The notes: generated from the letters alone by a model not told the origin. Positions 1 to 5,432 are shown, numbered from the stretch's first letter. The stretch: 5,528 bases of DNA from Ascidiaceihabitans sp. (GCA_023301665.1 JALZUL010000298.1:1-5528); one strand, 5' to 3'. Numbers and translations: made by a program.

Positions 1-27
1 TGCACCGCTCTAAAAACCCTGTATATG
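1..27 (+). promoter_or_regulatory. Possible promoter of the rpsF operon, cut by the window edge
   Basis: A TATATG hexamer at 22-27 could be a -10 box. The window opens with TGCAC, which with one more T upstream would give a TTGCAC -35 box at a 16-base spacing. The first base of the -35 box is outside the window, so this is only a suggestion. It would give a leader of roughly 100 bases before rpsF, long enough to hold the inverted repeat at 81-105. Confidence 0.3.
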
Positions 28-80
28 CAGCATTTCCTTTGCACGATTTTCGAACCGCGCAGTCTCTCGTGGCAGGCCCG

Positions 81-105
81 CAAAGGATCATATGGCCCGC
101 CTTTG
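81..105 (+). promoter_or_regulatory. Inverted repeat in the rpsF leader, candidate S6:S18 autoregulatory hairpin
   Basis: CAAAGG at 81-86 pairs exactly with CCTTTG at 100-105, leaving a 13-base loop. The loop ends in CCCG, so a CCG sits directly before the 3' arm. The repeat lies about 20 bases before the rpsF ribosome binding site. In several bacterial phyla the S6:S18 complex is known to bind a hairpin with an unpaired CCG in its own mRNA leader and repress the operon. The position and the CCG fit that role. The stem is short and AT-containing, and I cannot see the second helix with confidence, so the assignment is an inference. Confidence 0.35.
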
Positions 106-134
106 AAATGCGCCTTGATATAAATGGAGCACAC

Positions 135-497
135 ATGCCGTTATATGAGCATGTCATGATCGCCCGCCAAGACTTGTCTAACACACAAGCCGAGGGTCTG
201 ATCGAACACTTTGGCACCGTACTTTCCGACAACGAAGGTAAACTCGTGGACAGCGAGTACTGGGGCGTCAAGACTATGGCCTACAAGATCAACAAGAACC
301 GCAAAGGCCACTACGCCTTTTTGCGTTCTGATGCGCCTGCAGCAGCGATCCACGAGATGGAACGCCTGATGCGTTTGCATGAAGATGTGATGCGCGTGCT
401 GACCATCAAAGTTGACGAGCACAAAGACCTGCCGTCAGTTCAAATGCAGAAACGCGATGAACGCAGCGACCGTGGCGAACGCCGCGAGCGCCGCTGA
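135..497 (+). CDS. rpsF: 30S ribosomal protein S6
   Basis: Encodes a 120-residue S6, which binds S18 in the platform of the small ribosomal subunit next to 16S rRNA. The start MPLYEHVMIARQDLS and the central segment with EYWGVKTMAYKINKNRKGHY are typical of S6, followed by the strand containing ERLMRLHEDVMRVLTIK. The tail from about residue 105 is rich in Arg, Glu and Asp, the usual variable C-terminus. The reading frame is open back to a TTG at 39. I chose the ATG at 135 because GGAG at 126-129 lies five bases upstream and the family normally begins there; the upstream 32 codons do not resemble S6. It is the first gene of the rpsF-rpsR-rplI operon, with rpsR starting 29 bases after its stop. 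Confidence 0.97.
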   Translation: MPLYEHVMIARQDLSNTQAEGLIEHFGTVLSDNEGKLVDSEYWGVKTMAYKINKNRKGHYAFLRSDAPAAAIHEMERLMRLHEDVMRVLTIKVDEHKDLPSVQMQKRDERSDRGERRERR

Positions 498-526
498 TCT
501 GAAGCTTTAGGAAAAGGACGTAACCC

Positions 527-754
527 ATGGCTGCAAAACCATTTTTCCGTCGCCGCAAGGTCTGCCCATTCTCGGGCGACAACGCGCCAGCGATCGACTA
601 TAAAGACACACGTTTGCTACAACGCTACATCTCTGAGCGTGGCAAAATTGTACCTTCCCGTATCACCGCAGTATCTGCGAAAAAGCAACGCGAATTGGCT
701 CGTGCCATCAAACGCGCTCGCTTCCTCGCCTTGCTGCCATATGCTGTTAAGTAA
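527..754 (+). CDS. rpsR: 30S ribosomal protein S18
   Basis: Encodes a 75-residue S18, the normal length for the family. S18 is a small basic protein that forms a dimer with S6 on the 30S platform. The sequence shows the N-terminal RRRKVCPFSG segment with Cys13, then IDYKDTRLLQRYISERGKI and the basic RNA-binding helix around SRITAVSAKKQRELARAIKRAR, ending LALLPY. A good ribosome binding site, AAGGAC at 514-519, precedes the ATG. It sits between rpsF and rplI in the conserved order, and its stop codon overlaps the rplI ribosome binding site, so the two genes are probably translationally coupled. Only one Cys is present, so this is not the zinc-binding four-Cys form of S18. Confidence 0.97.
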   Translation: MAAKPFFRRRKVCPFSGDNAPAIDYKDTRLLQRYISERGKIVPSRITAVSAKKQRELARAIKRARFLALLPYAVK

Positions 755-765
755 GGAGAACCGAC

Positions 766-1404
766 ATGAAAGTTATCCTTCTTGAACGCGTAGCGAAACT
801 TGGCCAAATGGGCGACGTCTGTGACGTTAAACCTGGCTATGCACGCAACTACTTGTTGCCACAGAAAAAAGGCCTAACGGCTTCTGCGGCAAACATTGCA
901 AGCTTCGAAGCACGCAAAGTTCAGCTTGAGGCGCAAAACCTTGAGTCCAAAACTGAAGCGGAAGCAATGGCGGCGAAACTTGACGGACAGCAGTTCGTTG
1001 TGATTCGCTCAGCTTCTGACGCTGGCGCGCTTTACGGTTCCGTTACAACACGTGACGCAGCCGAAGCCGCAACAGCCGAAGGCTTCACAGTAGATCGCAA
1101 ACAGGTCGTTTTGCTCGCCCCTATCAAGTATTTGGGTCTGCACGAAGTATCTGTTGTTCTGCACCCTGAAGTTACAGCGACCATCGAAATGAACGTTGCA
1201 CGCTCTGCTGAAGAAGCAGAACTTCAAGCAGCTGGCAAATCCATCTTGGAATTGGCCGCTGAAGAAGAAGCCGCAGCAGAATTCGAAATTGCTGAGTTGT
1301 TCGAAGACATCGGTGCAGCAGCATCTGATGACGACGATCTGGCTGACAGTGCTGGCGTTGCGAAAGCAGAAGACGATGCAGAAGACGAAACGCCTGCATC
1401 TTAA
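766..1404 (+). CDS. rplI: 50S ribosomal protein L9 with long acidic C-terminal tail
   Basis: Encodes L9, a two-domain protein of the large subunit that binds 23S rRNA near the L1 stalk and helps maintain reading-frame fidelity. Residues 1-50 form the N-terminal RNA-binding domain with the family signature: Gly13, Gly16, then VKPGYARNYLLP at 21-32. A linking helix follows to about 72, then the C-terminal domain to about 146, including GALYGSVT. The protein has 212 residues against 149 in Escherichia coli. The extra residues 147-212 hold 23 Asp or Glu and only 2 Lys, and look disordered after a short Ala/Glu helix. The ribosome binding site AAGGAG at 753-758 overlaps the rpsR stop. It is the last gene of the operon, with a terminator 25 bases after its stop. 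Confidence 0.96.
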   Translation: MKVILLERVAKLGQMGDVCDVKPGYARNYLLPQKKGLTASAANIASFEARKVQLEAQNLESKTEAEAMAAKLDGQQFVVIRSASDAGALYGSVTTRDAAEAATAEGFTVDRKQVVLLAPIKYLGLHEVSVVLHPEVTATIEMNVARSAEEAELQAAGKSILELAAEEEAAAEFEIAELFEDIGAAASDDDDLADSAGVAKAEDDAEDETPAS

Positions 1405-1429
1405 GCGCATCGCTTAACCTACAAAATAG

Positions 1430-1462
1430 AAAGGCCGCCCGAGCAATCGAGCGGCCTTTTTC
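1430..1462 (+). terminator. Intrinsic terminator of the rpsF-rpsR-rplI operon
   Basis: AAGGCCGC at 1431-1438 pairs with GCGGCCTT at 1451-1458. The helix continues after one C-A mismatch with CGA/TCG, closing on a GCAA loop of the stable GNRA type. A run of five T follows at 1457-1461. It starts about 25 bases after the rplI stop codon. Confidence 0.92.
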
Positions 1463-1704
1463 TTATTTATCGAATGGGTCTCATCTGTTCCCAGTGTCAA
1501 AGCGACTTTACACAAGTGGCAATTTCGCCAAACGCCATTTGAGCCTTAAAATGTCTGGTCACCTTAGCTAGCAGGCACCAAAAACCAGATCAATCACGCC
1601 ATTTCTTGCGGAAAATGCATCAATGTCCCTCACAGATAGAGCAAAGGTGATTTTCAGGAAAACAGCCCTAAATGCACCCCCACACCAAGGCCTAGAGATG
1701 CCGG
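1463..1704. other. Intergenic spacer with no recognisable gene
   Basis: About 240 bases between the ribosomal operon terminator and the end of the Hint-domain remnant. I see no coding pattern, tRNA-like fold or clear promoter here. Short palindromes such as GCTAGC near 1567 are present but not beyond what chance would give. Together with the remnant and the decayed stretch beyond it, the region from 1405 to 2243 holds no intact gene. Confidence 0.6.
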
Positions 1705-2064
1705 TCAGCCAGCTAGGTTAAGTTGACAGGCCTGTTCAGATGCCATGTGTTCTTTAAGCAGATAGGCTTCGTGTTTCTTTAAAACGGTTTCGATCGTGGG
1801 TCCAAAACTCTCTTGAGCGACATGAAGATCGGGGAACAACGCGCGGATTTCAGTGGCTGCACCCTGCTCCAAGCCAGCCAGCCCTGCCTCATTCAAAAAG
1901 AAGCTTTCGCTCCAACACCCTGCACCACGGATGACTTGATGTGTGTCAAACAACAAATGATGATACGTGACCTCACCCCTATTTTCCTGTGTGATCCCTT
2001 GCAAACCGACAAGGTGTTTGGCTGCGACCAAGACCCGTGGCAGGTCAAACAGAAGGTCAAGCAT
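1705..2064 (-). pseudogene. 5'-truncated remnant of a Hint_2-domain protein
   Basis: The open stretch encodes 119 residues that match the C-terminal half of the Hint_2 (hedgehog/intein-type) proteins frequent in Rhodobacterales. Landmarks in order are VLVAAKHLVGLQG at 11-23, GEVTYHHLLFD at 30-40, HQVI at 42-45, WSESFF at 51-56, EIRALFPDL at 72-80 and VLKKHEAYLL at 94-103. This is the normal end of the family, so the 3' end looks complete. The first half is missing: the usual Cys-containing start of the Hint fold and the VSPQHRM-type motif just before VLVAAKHL are not in this frame, and an in-frame TAG lies at 2071-2073. One frame over, 2070-2093 reads LELSVRGR, which may be the decayed motif and would put a frameshift near 2065-2075. 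Intact relatives are often larger secreted or calcium-binding-repeat proteins of unclear role. The first Met is probably not a true start. Confidence 0.72.
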
Positions 2065-2243
2065 GACGACCTACCGCGAACGCTCAGTTCCAGATTACAC
2101 ATAAAATCAACAGACCCATTAAGGGCTTTAGAAATCCAAGCTCGTGCGAATAACAAACCGACGCGCCAACATTCTGTTGTCCCCCTCGATAAGCACAAAA
2201 CAGACCATATACCTGCTTGGATTAAATTTGTGTGAGCATGCCC

Positions 2244-2732
2244 TTAGGGCTGGCTTGAAAGGTCAAAAGGGTCAAATGCGAGCAGCTCAAAGAACGCTGT
2301 CAGCTCTGACGCGCTAAATCTATCGAGAAGCAGCTCATCCAGCCTTAAAAAGTGTTTGCGGGCGCAAGCCATCATCCGCTCGCCCTCATCTGTAAACAAG
2401 ATAACGCGTTGATTTCCCAACAATTCGTTCTTTTCTGTTCTTAGCCAACCTGCGTGTTCAAGGTCGCGAACGGTTTTATGAATCGCCTGCCTAGAGATTC
2501 CTAAAGTGCGCGCCAATTCAGAGCCGAAATTCGCCCCGCACTCCATCGCGCCCAAAAAATTCAATTGTGCCGCTTTGAGGGTCCTAAAGCCGTCAACTTT
2601 CAACTGTACGAGCATCCACTCGACCATGCGATCTTTCAAAGCTTCGCTGCCTTGGGTCAGCGCAAGACTCTTGCTTTCGACCAAATCATACCCGGCTAAA
2701 GGAGACTTTCTTGTAAGTTCAGTTGACAACAA
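2244..2732 (-). CDS. MarR-family winged-helix transcriptional regulator
   Basis: Encodes up to 162 residues with a MarR-type winged helix. The region from about 30 to 62 is the dimer and first DNA-domain helix, including LKAAQLNFLGAMECG. The helix-turn-helix spans about 70-92 (GSELARTLGISRQAIHKTVR), followed by LEHAGWLRTE and a wing ending NQRVILFTDEGERM. The C-terminal helices (about 118-160) would complete the dimer arm. MarR proteins bind DNA as dimers and usually repress themselves and a divergent neighbour until a ligand or oxidant releases them; here the neighbour is the membrane protein at 2786. The start is uncertain. The frame opens at TTG 2730-2732 with a weak GGGG upstream, blocked further up by a stop at 2745-2747, and this codon overlaps a likely operator. 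A TTG at residue 17 or the ATG at residue 36 are alternatives. The ligand cannot be told from sequence. Confidence 0.85.
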   Translation of the reverse strand: MLSTELTRKSPLAGYDLVESKSLALTQGSEALKDRMVEWMLVQLKVDGFRTLKAAQLNFLGAMECGANFGSELARTLGISRQAIHKTVRDLEHAGWLRTEKNELLGNQRVILFTDEGERMMACARKHFLRLDELLLDRFSASELTAFFELLAFDPFDLSSQP

Positions 2733-2767
2733 TTCGTCCCCACCCTAATTGTCAGTAAAGTTAACAA
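2721..2767. promoter_or_regulatory. Divergent control region with repeated TTGACAA-like half-sites
   Basis: Three related half-sites lie between the regulator and the membrane gene. GTTGACAAC at 2722-2730 is itself a 9-base palindrome. TTGTCA at 2749-2754 is the inverse of TGACAA at 2724-2729. AGTTAACAA at 2759-2767 repeats AGTTGACAA at 2721-2729 with one change, and forms a second imperfect dyad with 2749-2754. MarR proteins typically bind dyads of this size in divergent promoters, so these are candidate operators. Confidence 0.5.
2723..2751 (+). promoter_or_regulatory. Candidate promoter of the small membrane protein gene
   Basis: TTGACA at 2723-2728 is a perfect -35 hexamer. At a 17-base spacing lies TAATTG at 2746-2751, a poor -10 match. 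The start site would fall near 2758, about 28 bases before the ATG at 2786. The -35 box is part of the palindrome proposed as operator, so a bound repressor would block polymerase directly. Confidence 0.45.
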
Positions 2768-2785
2768 GATGAAAAGGAACCAGCA

Positions 2786-3148
2786 ATGTTAAATAACGTC
2801 CTTCGCGTAAATGCCCTGTCCTGTGCCAGTTTTGGCCTCATCTTTATTTTATTCGCCCAAGCCGTCGCCAAAACTATCGGCACCCCTCCTACTCTCTTGG
2901 TGCAGTGCGTCGGCGCTGTTTTGATCGCAAACGCGGTGTTGCTGTTTTGGTCTAGCAAGCAAGAAAAGCCCAACACACCGCTCATCATGTTTTTCATAGC
3001 CGGTGATGTGATGTGGGTTCTTGCAAGCTTAGCGCTGATTTCAGCAGGCCTATGGATCACGACTGCGCTTGGGATTGCGTTCACGATCATTGTTGCACTG
3101 TTTGTCGGGGCTTGCGGCGCATTGCAATGGAAGTATCTCCCCGCATAA
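2786..3148 (+). CDS. Small four-helix integral membrane protein, function unknown
   Basis: Encodes 120 residues with four predicted membrane helices at about 10-28, 37-55, 66-89 and 92-114. The loops are short, with charged residues only in the 56-62 segment (SSKQEKP) and at the ends. A polar GD pair (73-74) followed by MWVLAS lies inside the third helix and could be functional. There is no cleavable signal peptide. AAGGAA at 2774-2779 is a good ribosome binding site six bases before the ATG. I recognise this as a small hypothetical membrane protein type seen in Rhodobacterales, but know no assigned function. It is transcribed divergently from the MarR regulator, which suggests ligand- or stress-controlled expression. 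Its stop codon is 5 bases from that of the convergent globin gene. Confidence 0.82.
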   Translation: MLNNVLRVNALSCASFGLIFILFAQAVAKTIGTPPTLLVQCVGAVLIANAVLLFWSSKQEKPNTPLIMFFIAGDVMWVLASLALISAGLWITTALGIAFTIIVALFVGACGALQWKYLPA

Positions 3149-3153
3149 GCGGG
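3140..3153. other. Short hairpin shared by two convergent gene ends
   Basis: CCCGC at 3140-3144 pairs with GCGGG at 3149-3153 across an ATAA loop. The TAA inside the loop is the stop codon of the membrane gene, and the globin stop begins directly after the stem. There is no T run on either side, so it is at best a weak terminator or an mRNA end stabiliser for both transcripts. Confidence 0.35.
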
Positions 3154-3771
3154 TCACGCGTTGGGGTAAGGCCCGTTTAATTCGCCAAAGGCACCGACAT
3201 TTCCCAAGCCAAATTCAACCGCGTATTTTCCAAGAAAATGGGTCAAAAAGGTATTGAGACTTAATCGTACCCTTGGATCAGCTGTCATTTGATCTGCGCA
3301 GGCTGTCAGGCTTTGGTTCATCAAAGAAACCCATCGCTCTGCGCCGCGGTCATTCATCAGAGCCATCGCATTATGTGTGTGGTGAAAGCTCAGGCGAAAC
3401 TCGGCCCCGTGATAATACGGCCCCCCACCCATCGTATCTGCCCACATTGAGGCTTGCGTGTTCACGTGGTGCTCGACCCCACCGACGCGGGCAAAAACCG
3501 AGACAAACCAATCCTCATCGGCAAACACACGTTCATAAAAGTCGTGAACAATTGCGATGATTGCCTCAGGGCCAAGAACCGAAAAAAGCTGCCAGAACTG
3601 GATTGGCACGTTTGGATCGGAAGACGCTTTTAGCCCCACCAGATCAGCCCTGCGCATCGCGTCTGCGGGCAAAAGCCCCTTTTCGACAGCCGAAGCTACA
3701 TAGGCCTTCTGCGCCACCTTGGTCATGTAACCATGTCTGGTTGGAAATGTCGGAGATACAACCTTGCTCAT
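3154..3771 (-). CDS. Truncated haemoglobin, group II-like, with N-terminal extension
   Basis: Encodes 205 residues. The globin part runs from about 56 to 195; residues 1-55 are an extension not found in minimal truncated globins. Visible family features are FYERVF (78-83, B helix), the E-helix region with HHVNTQASMWADTMGGG (101-117) followed by YYHG, the HHTHN segment (130-134) holding the likely haem-binding proximal His131 (or 130), and Trp147 of the G helix. Truncated globins bind haem and usually handle oxygen, nitric oxide or sulfide in the cytoplasm; which applies here cannot be told. I chose ATG at 3769-3771, preceded by AGG/GGGG at 3775-3782. The frame extends eight codons to a TTG at 3793, but that codon lies in the T tail of the tig terminator. 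ATG at 3724-3726 is a further, weaker alternative. No promoter fits between terminator and start. Confidence 0.82.
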   Translation of the reverse strand: MSKVVSPTFPTRHGYMTKVAQKAYVASAVEKGLLPADAMRRADLVGLKASSDPNVPIQFWQLFSVLGPEAIIAIVHDFYERVFADEDWFVSVFARVGGVEHHVNTQASMWADTMGGGPYYHGAEFRLSFHHTHNAMALMNDRGAERWVSLMNQSLTACADQMTADPRVRLSLNTFLTHFLGKYAVEFGLGNVGAFGELNGPYPNA

Positions 3772-3793
3772 GTGCCCCACCTGCCCTTGGATC

Positions 3794-3836
3794 AAAGAAA
3801 AAGGGCCGCTCCCAGACAGAAGCGGCCCCTTTTTTA
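3794..3836. terminator. Bidirectional intrinsic terminator after tig
   Basis: GGGCCGCT at 3803-3810 pairs perfectly with AGCGGCCC at 3821-3828 around a 10-base loop. On the - strand the stem is followed by TTTTTCTTT, which ends tig transcripts 20-odd bases after the tig stop. On the + strand it is followed by CTTTTTT, so it could also stop transcripts coming the other way. The - strand T tail reaches to within about 25 bases of the globin ATG. Confidence 0.88.
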
Positions 3837-3855
3837 CATCTTAACGATGCAAAGA

Positions 3856-5187
3856 TTATTCGTCTTCGAGCGCTTCAACAGCTTTTTGAAGATCTTCTTT
3901 AGACACTTCTTTTTCGGACACTTTTGCTTGTTCAAATACAAAGTCTACAACTTTGTCTTCAAACAAAGGCGCGCGAAGCTGCTGCTGCATTTGTTGGTTT
4001 TGCTGAACGAATTCAAAGAACTGGCGTTCTTGACCAGGGTACTGGCGCGCTTGGTTCATGATCGCTTGCGTCATTTCAGCGTCTGTCACGTCGACTTTGG
4101 CTTTCTGACCCAATTCAGCCAACAACAAGCCTAGGCGAACGCGGCGTGTTGCCAATTCTTTGTGCTCGTCTGTTGTTTCGATTTCTGGGTGATCGTGACC
4201 TTCAACCTCTGGGTTGTCCTCGTGCCACAGCTGGTGCGCGATTTGGCCAGCTTCTGCGTCCAACAAGGATGGTGGCAAATCAAAGCTTACCAAGTCATCC
4301 ATTGCGTCCAACAAGCCGCGCTTCATGATCGCACGTGATGCACCAGCATATTCTGCTTCAAGGCGCTCACCGATCTGAGTTTTCAACGCAGCAAGATCTT
4401 CGGCACCAAACTTTTTGGCCATCTCGTCGTTGATTTCAGCGGCAACAGGCTCTTTTACTTCTTTGATCGAGCAATCAAATACAGCTTCTTTGCCCGCAAG
4501 GTGCTCAGCTTGGTAATCATCAGGGAAAGAAACAGTCGCTGCTTTTTCTTCGCCCGCTTTTACGCCAACCAATTGCTCTTCGAAACCTGGGATGAATGAG
4601 TTTGAACCCAAAACCAGTGGGTAATCTTCGGCAGATCCACCTTCAAACGCTTCGCCGTCAACTTTACCAACAAAGTCCATAACGACTTGGTCGCCGTCTT
4701 TGGCTTTTGAGCCGGCTTTACGTGCTTTGAAATCTTGAGCTGTTTCGGCCAAGTTACCAAGCGCTTCTTCGATTGCTGCGTCATCCGCTTTAACAACCAA
4801 TTTCTCAAGCGCGATTGTGCTGAGATCAACTTCAGGAATCTCAGGAAGCTTTTCGTATGTCATGTCGACGTTTACATCGTCGCCAGCTTTCCAATCTTCA
4901 TTGGTCATTTTGACGTCTGGCTGCATCGCTGGGCGATCACCGGTCTCTTCAAAATGCTTGTTCATCGCGCCGTCGATGGATTCTTGCATCGCTTCGCCCA
5001 TAAGACGATCGCCAAACTGCTTTTTCAGCAGCGCCATAGGAACTTTACCTTTACGGAAGCCCTTCATTTCGACTTCTGGCTGCGCTTCAACCAGCTTGGT
5101 GTTAACAGTCGCGTCCAATTCGGCCGCAGTTACGGTGATAGAATAACCGCGTTTCAGACCTTCGTTAAGCGTCTCGGTGACCTGCAT
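3856..5187 (-). CDS. tig: Trigger factor, ribosome-associated chaperone and prolyl isomerase
   Basis: Encodes a 443-residue trigger factor, close to the usual 430-450. It docks on protein L23 at the ribosomal exit tunnel and shields and folds nascent chains. The N-terminal domain (about 1-115) has the ribosome-binding loop GFRKGKVP at 43-50, with Phe44-Arg45-Lys46 at the same positions as in Escherichia coli. The FKBP-type prolyl isomerase domain spans about 164-250, with GDQVVMDFVGKVDG, PLVLGSNSFIPGFEEQL and FPDDY. The remainder is the helical substrate-binding arm region, with an acidic, His-containing insertion around 320-340, a Gln-rich stretch, and a charged tail ending EALEDE. The ATG is preceded by GGAG at 5193-5196. 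The gene is followed by its own terminator. tRNA-Leu lies upstream on the same strand with a 253-base gap, so tig probably has its own promoter there. Confidence 0.97.
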   Translation of the reverse strand: MQVTETLNEGLKRGYSITVTAAELDATVNTKLVEAQPEVEMKGFRKGKVPMALLKKQFGDRLMGEAMQESIDGAMNKHFEETGDRPAMQPDVKMTNEDWKAGDDVNVDMTYEKLPEIPEVDLSTIALEKLVVKADDAAIEEALGNLAETAQDFKARKAGSKAKDGDQVVMDFVGKVDGEAFEGGSAEDYPLVLGSNSFIPGFEEQLVGVKAGEEKAATVSFPDDYQAEHLAGKEAVFDCSIKEVKEPVAAEINDEMAKKFGAEDLAALKTQIGERLEAEYAGASRAIMKRGLLDAMDDLVSFDLPPSLLDAEAGQIAHQLWHEDNPEVEGHDHPEIETTDEHKELATRRVRLGLLLAELGQKAKVDVTDAEMTQAIMNQARQYPGQERQFFEFVQQNQQMQQQLRAPLFEDKVVDFVFEQAKVSEKEVSKEDLQKAVEALEDE

Positions 5188-5207
5188 GTGTGCTCCATAG
5201 AATTAGG

Positions 5208-5223
5208 GCGCCGAAAGCGGCGC
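5208..5223 (-). promoter_or_regulatory. GC-rich hairpin in the tig leader
   Basis: GCGCCG at 5208-5213 pairs perfectly with CGGCGC at 5218-5223, leaving a four-base loop (CTTT on the transcribed strand). It ends about 10 bases before the tig ribosome binding site. It lacks a T run, so it does not look like a terminator. It may stabilise the leader or affect initiation of translation. Confidence 0.45.
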
Positions 5224-5418
5224 TGGCAGAAAATTTGTGCCCTTCTATTGGGCAGGTCTGCCATACGCAAGAGGCGCATCGCCCTGAAACGAGATTAGAC
5301 CCAGAATTTACCGCGATAGAGGAAAGTTTTGCCCCCCTCATCTGAGGGACGATCACAAATTTCGAACGAAACGGGAAAGTACCGCAAACATCGCATCAAA
5401 AACTTGGAAATTAGGAAG

Positions 5419-5432
5419 GAAGCTTAAGCTTC
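5419..5432. repeat. Perfect 14-base palindrome just beyond the tRNA 3' end
   Basis: GAAGCTTAAGCTTC reads the same on both strands and lies 8 bases past the encoded CCA end of tRNA-Leu. As RNA it would form a five-pair stem with a TTAA loop, followed by only a mixed pyrimidine stretch. It may serve tRNA transcript ending or 3' trimming, but it could be incidental. Confidence 0.4.

Noticed and set aside
75..100. Direct repeat GGCCCGC in the rpsF leader
   Set aside because: Only two 7-base copies exist; they are better viewed as part of the context of the inverted repeat than as a separate element.
39..134. In-frame upstream extension of rpsF from a TTG codon
   Set aside because: The 32 added residues do not resemble S6, and a clear GGAG ribosome binding site serves the ATG at 135.
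1726..1735. Palindrome ACAGGCCTGT near the end of the Hint remnant
   Set aside because: It lies within the coding remnant and a 10-base palindrome is not unusual at this length.
2106..2221. Short - strand frame with residues such as GDNRMLARRFVIRTSLDF upstream of the Hint remnant
   Set aside because: It reads protein-like by eye but is short, ends at a stop, and I could not tie it to the Hint family or any other; it is probably decayed sequence or chance.
1813..2235. 140-codon open frame on the + strand
   Set aside because: It is mostly the antisense of the Hint-domain remnant, starts with TTG without a ribosome binding site, and has no recognisable protein features.
1405..2243. Searched for CRISPR repeats, insertion sequence ends and attachment sites
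   Set aside because: No regularly spaced repeats, terminal inverted repeats, transposase fragments or duplicated tRNA ends were seen.
2240..2250. Small hairpin GCCC/GGGC around the regulator's stop codon as a terminator
   Set aside because: A four-pair stem without a T run is too weak to call as a terminator.
4735..5298. 187-codon + strand open frame opposite tig
   Set aside because: It is the antisense of a clearly real gene, with a Phe/Arg/His-rich composition typical of shadow frames.
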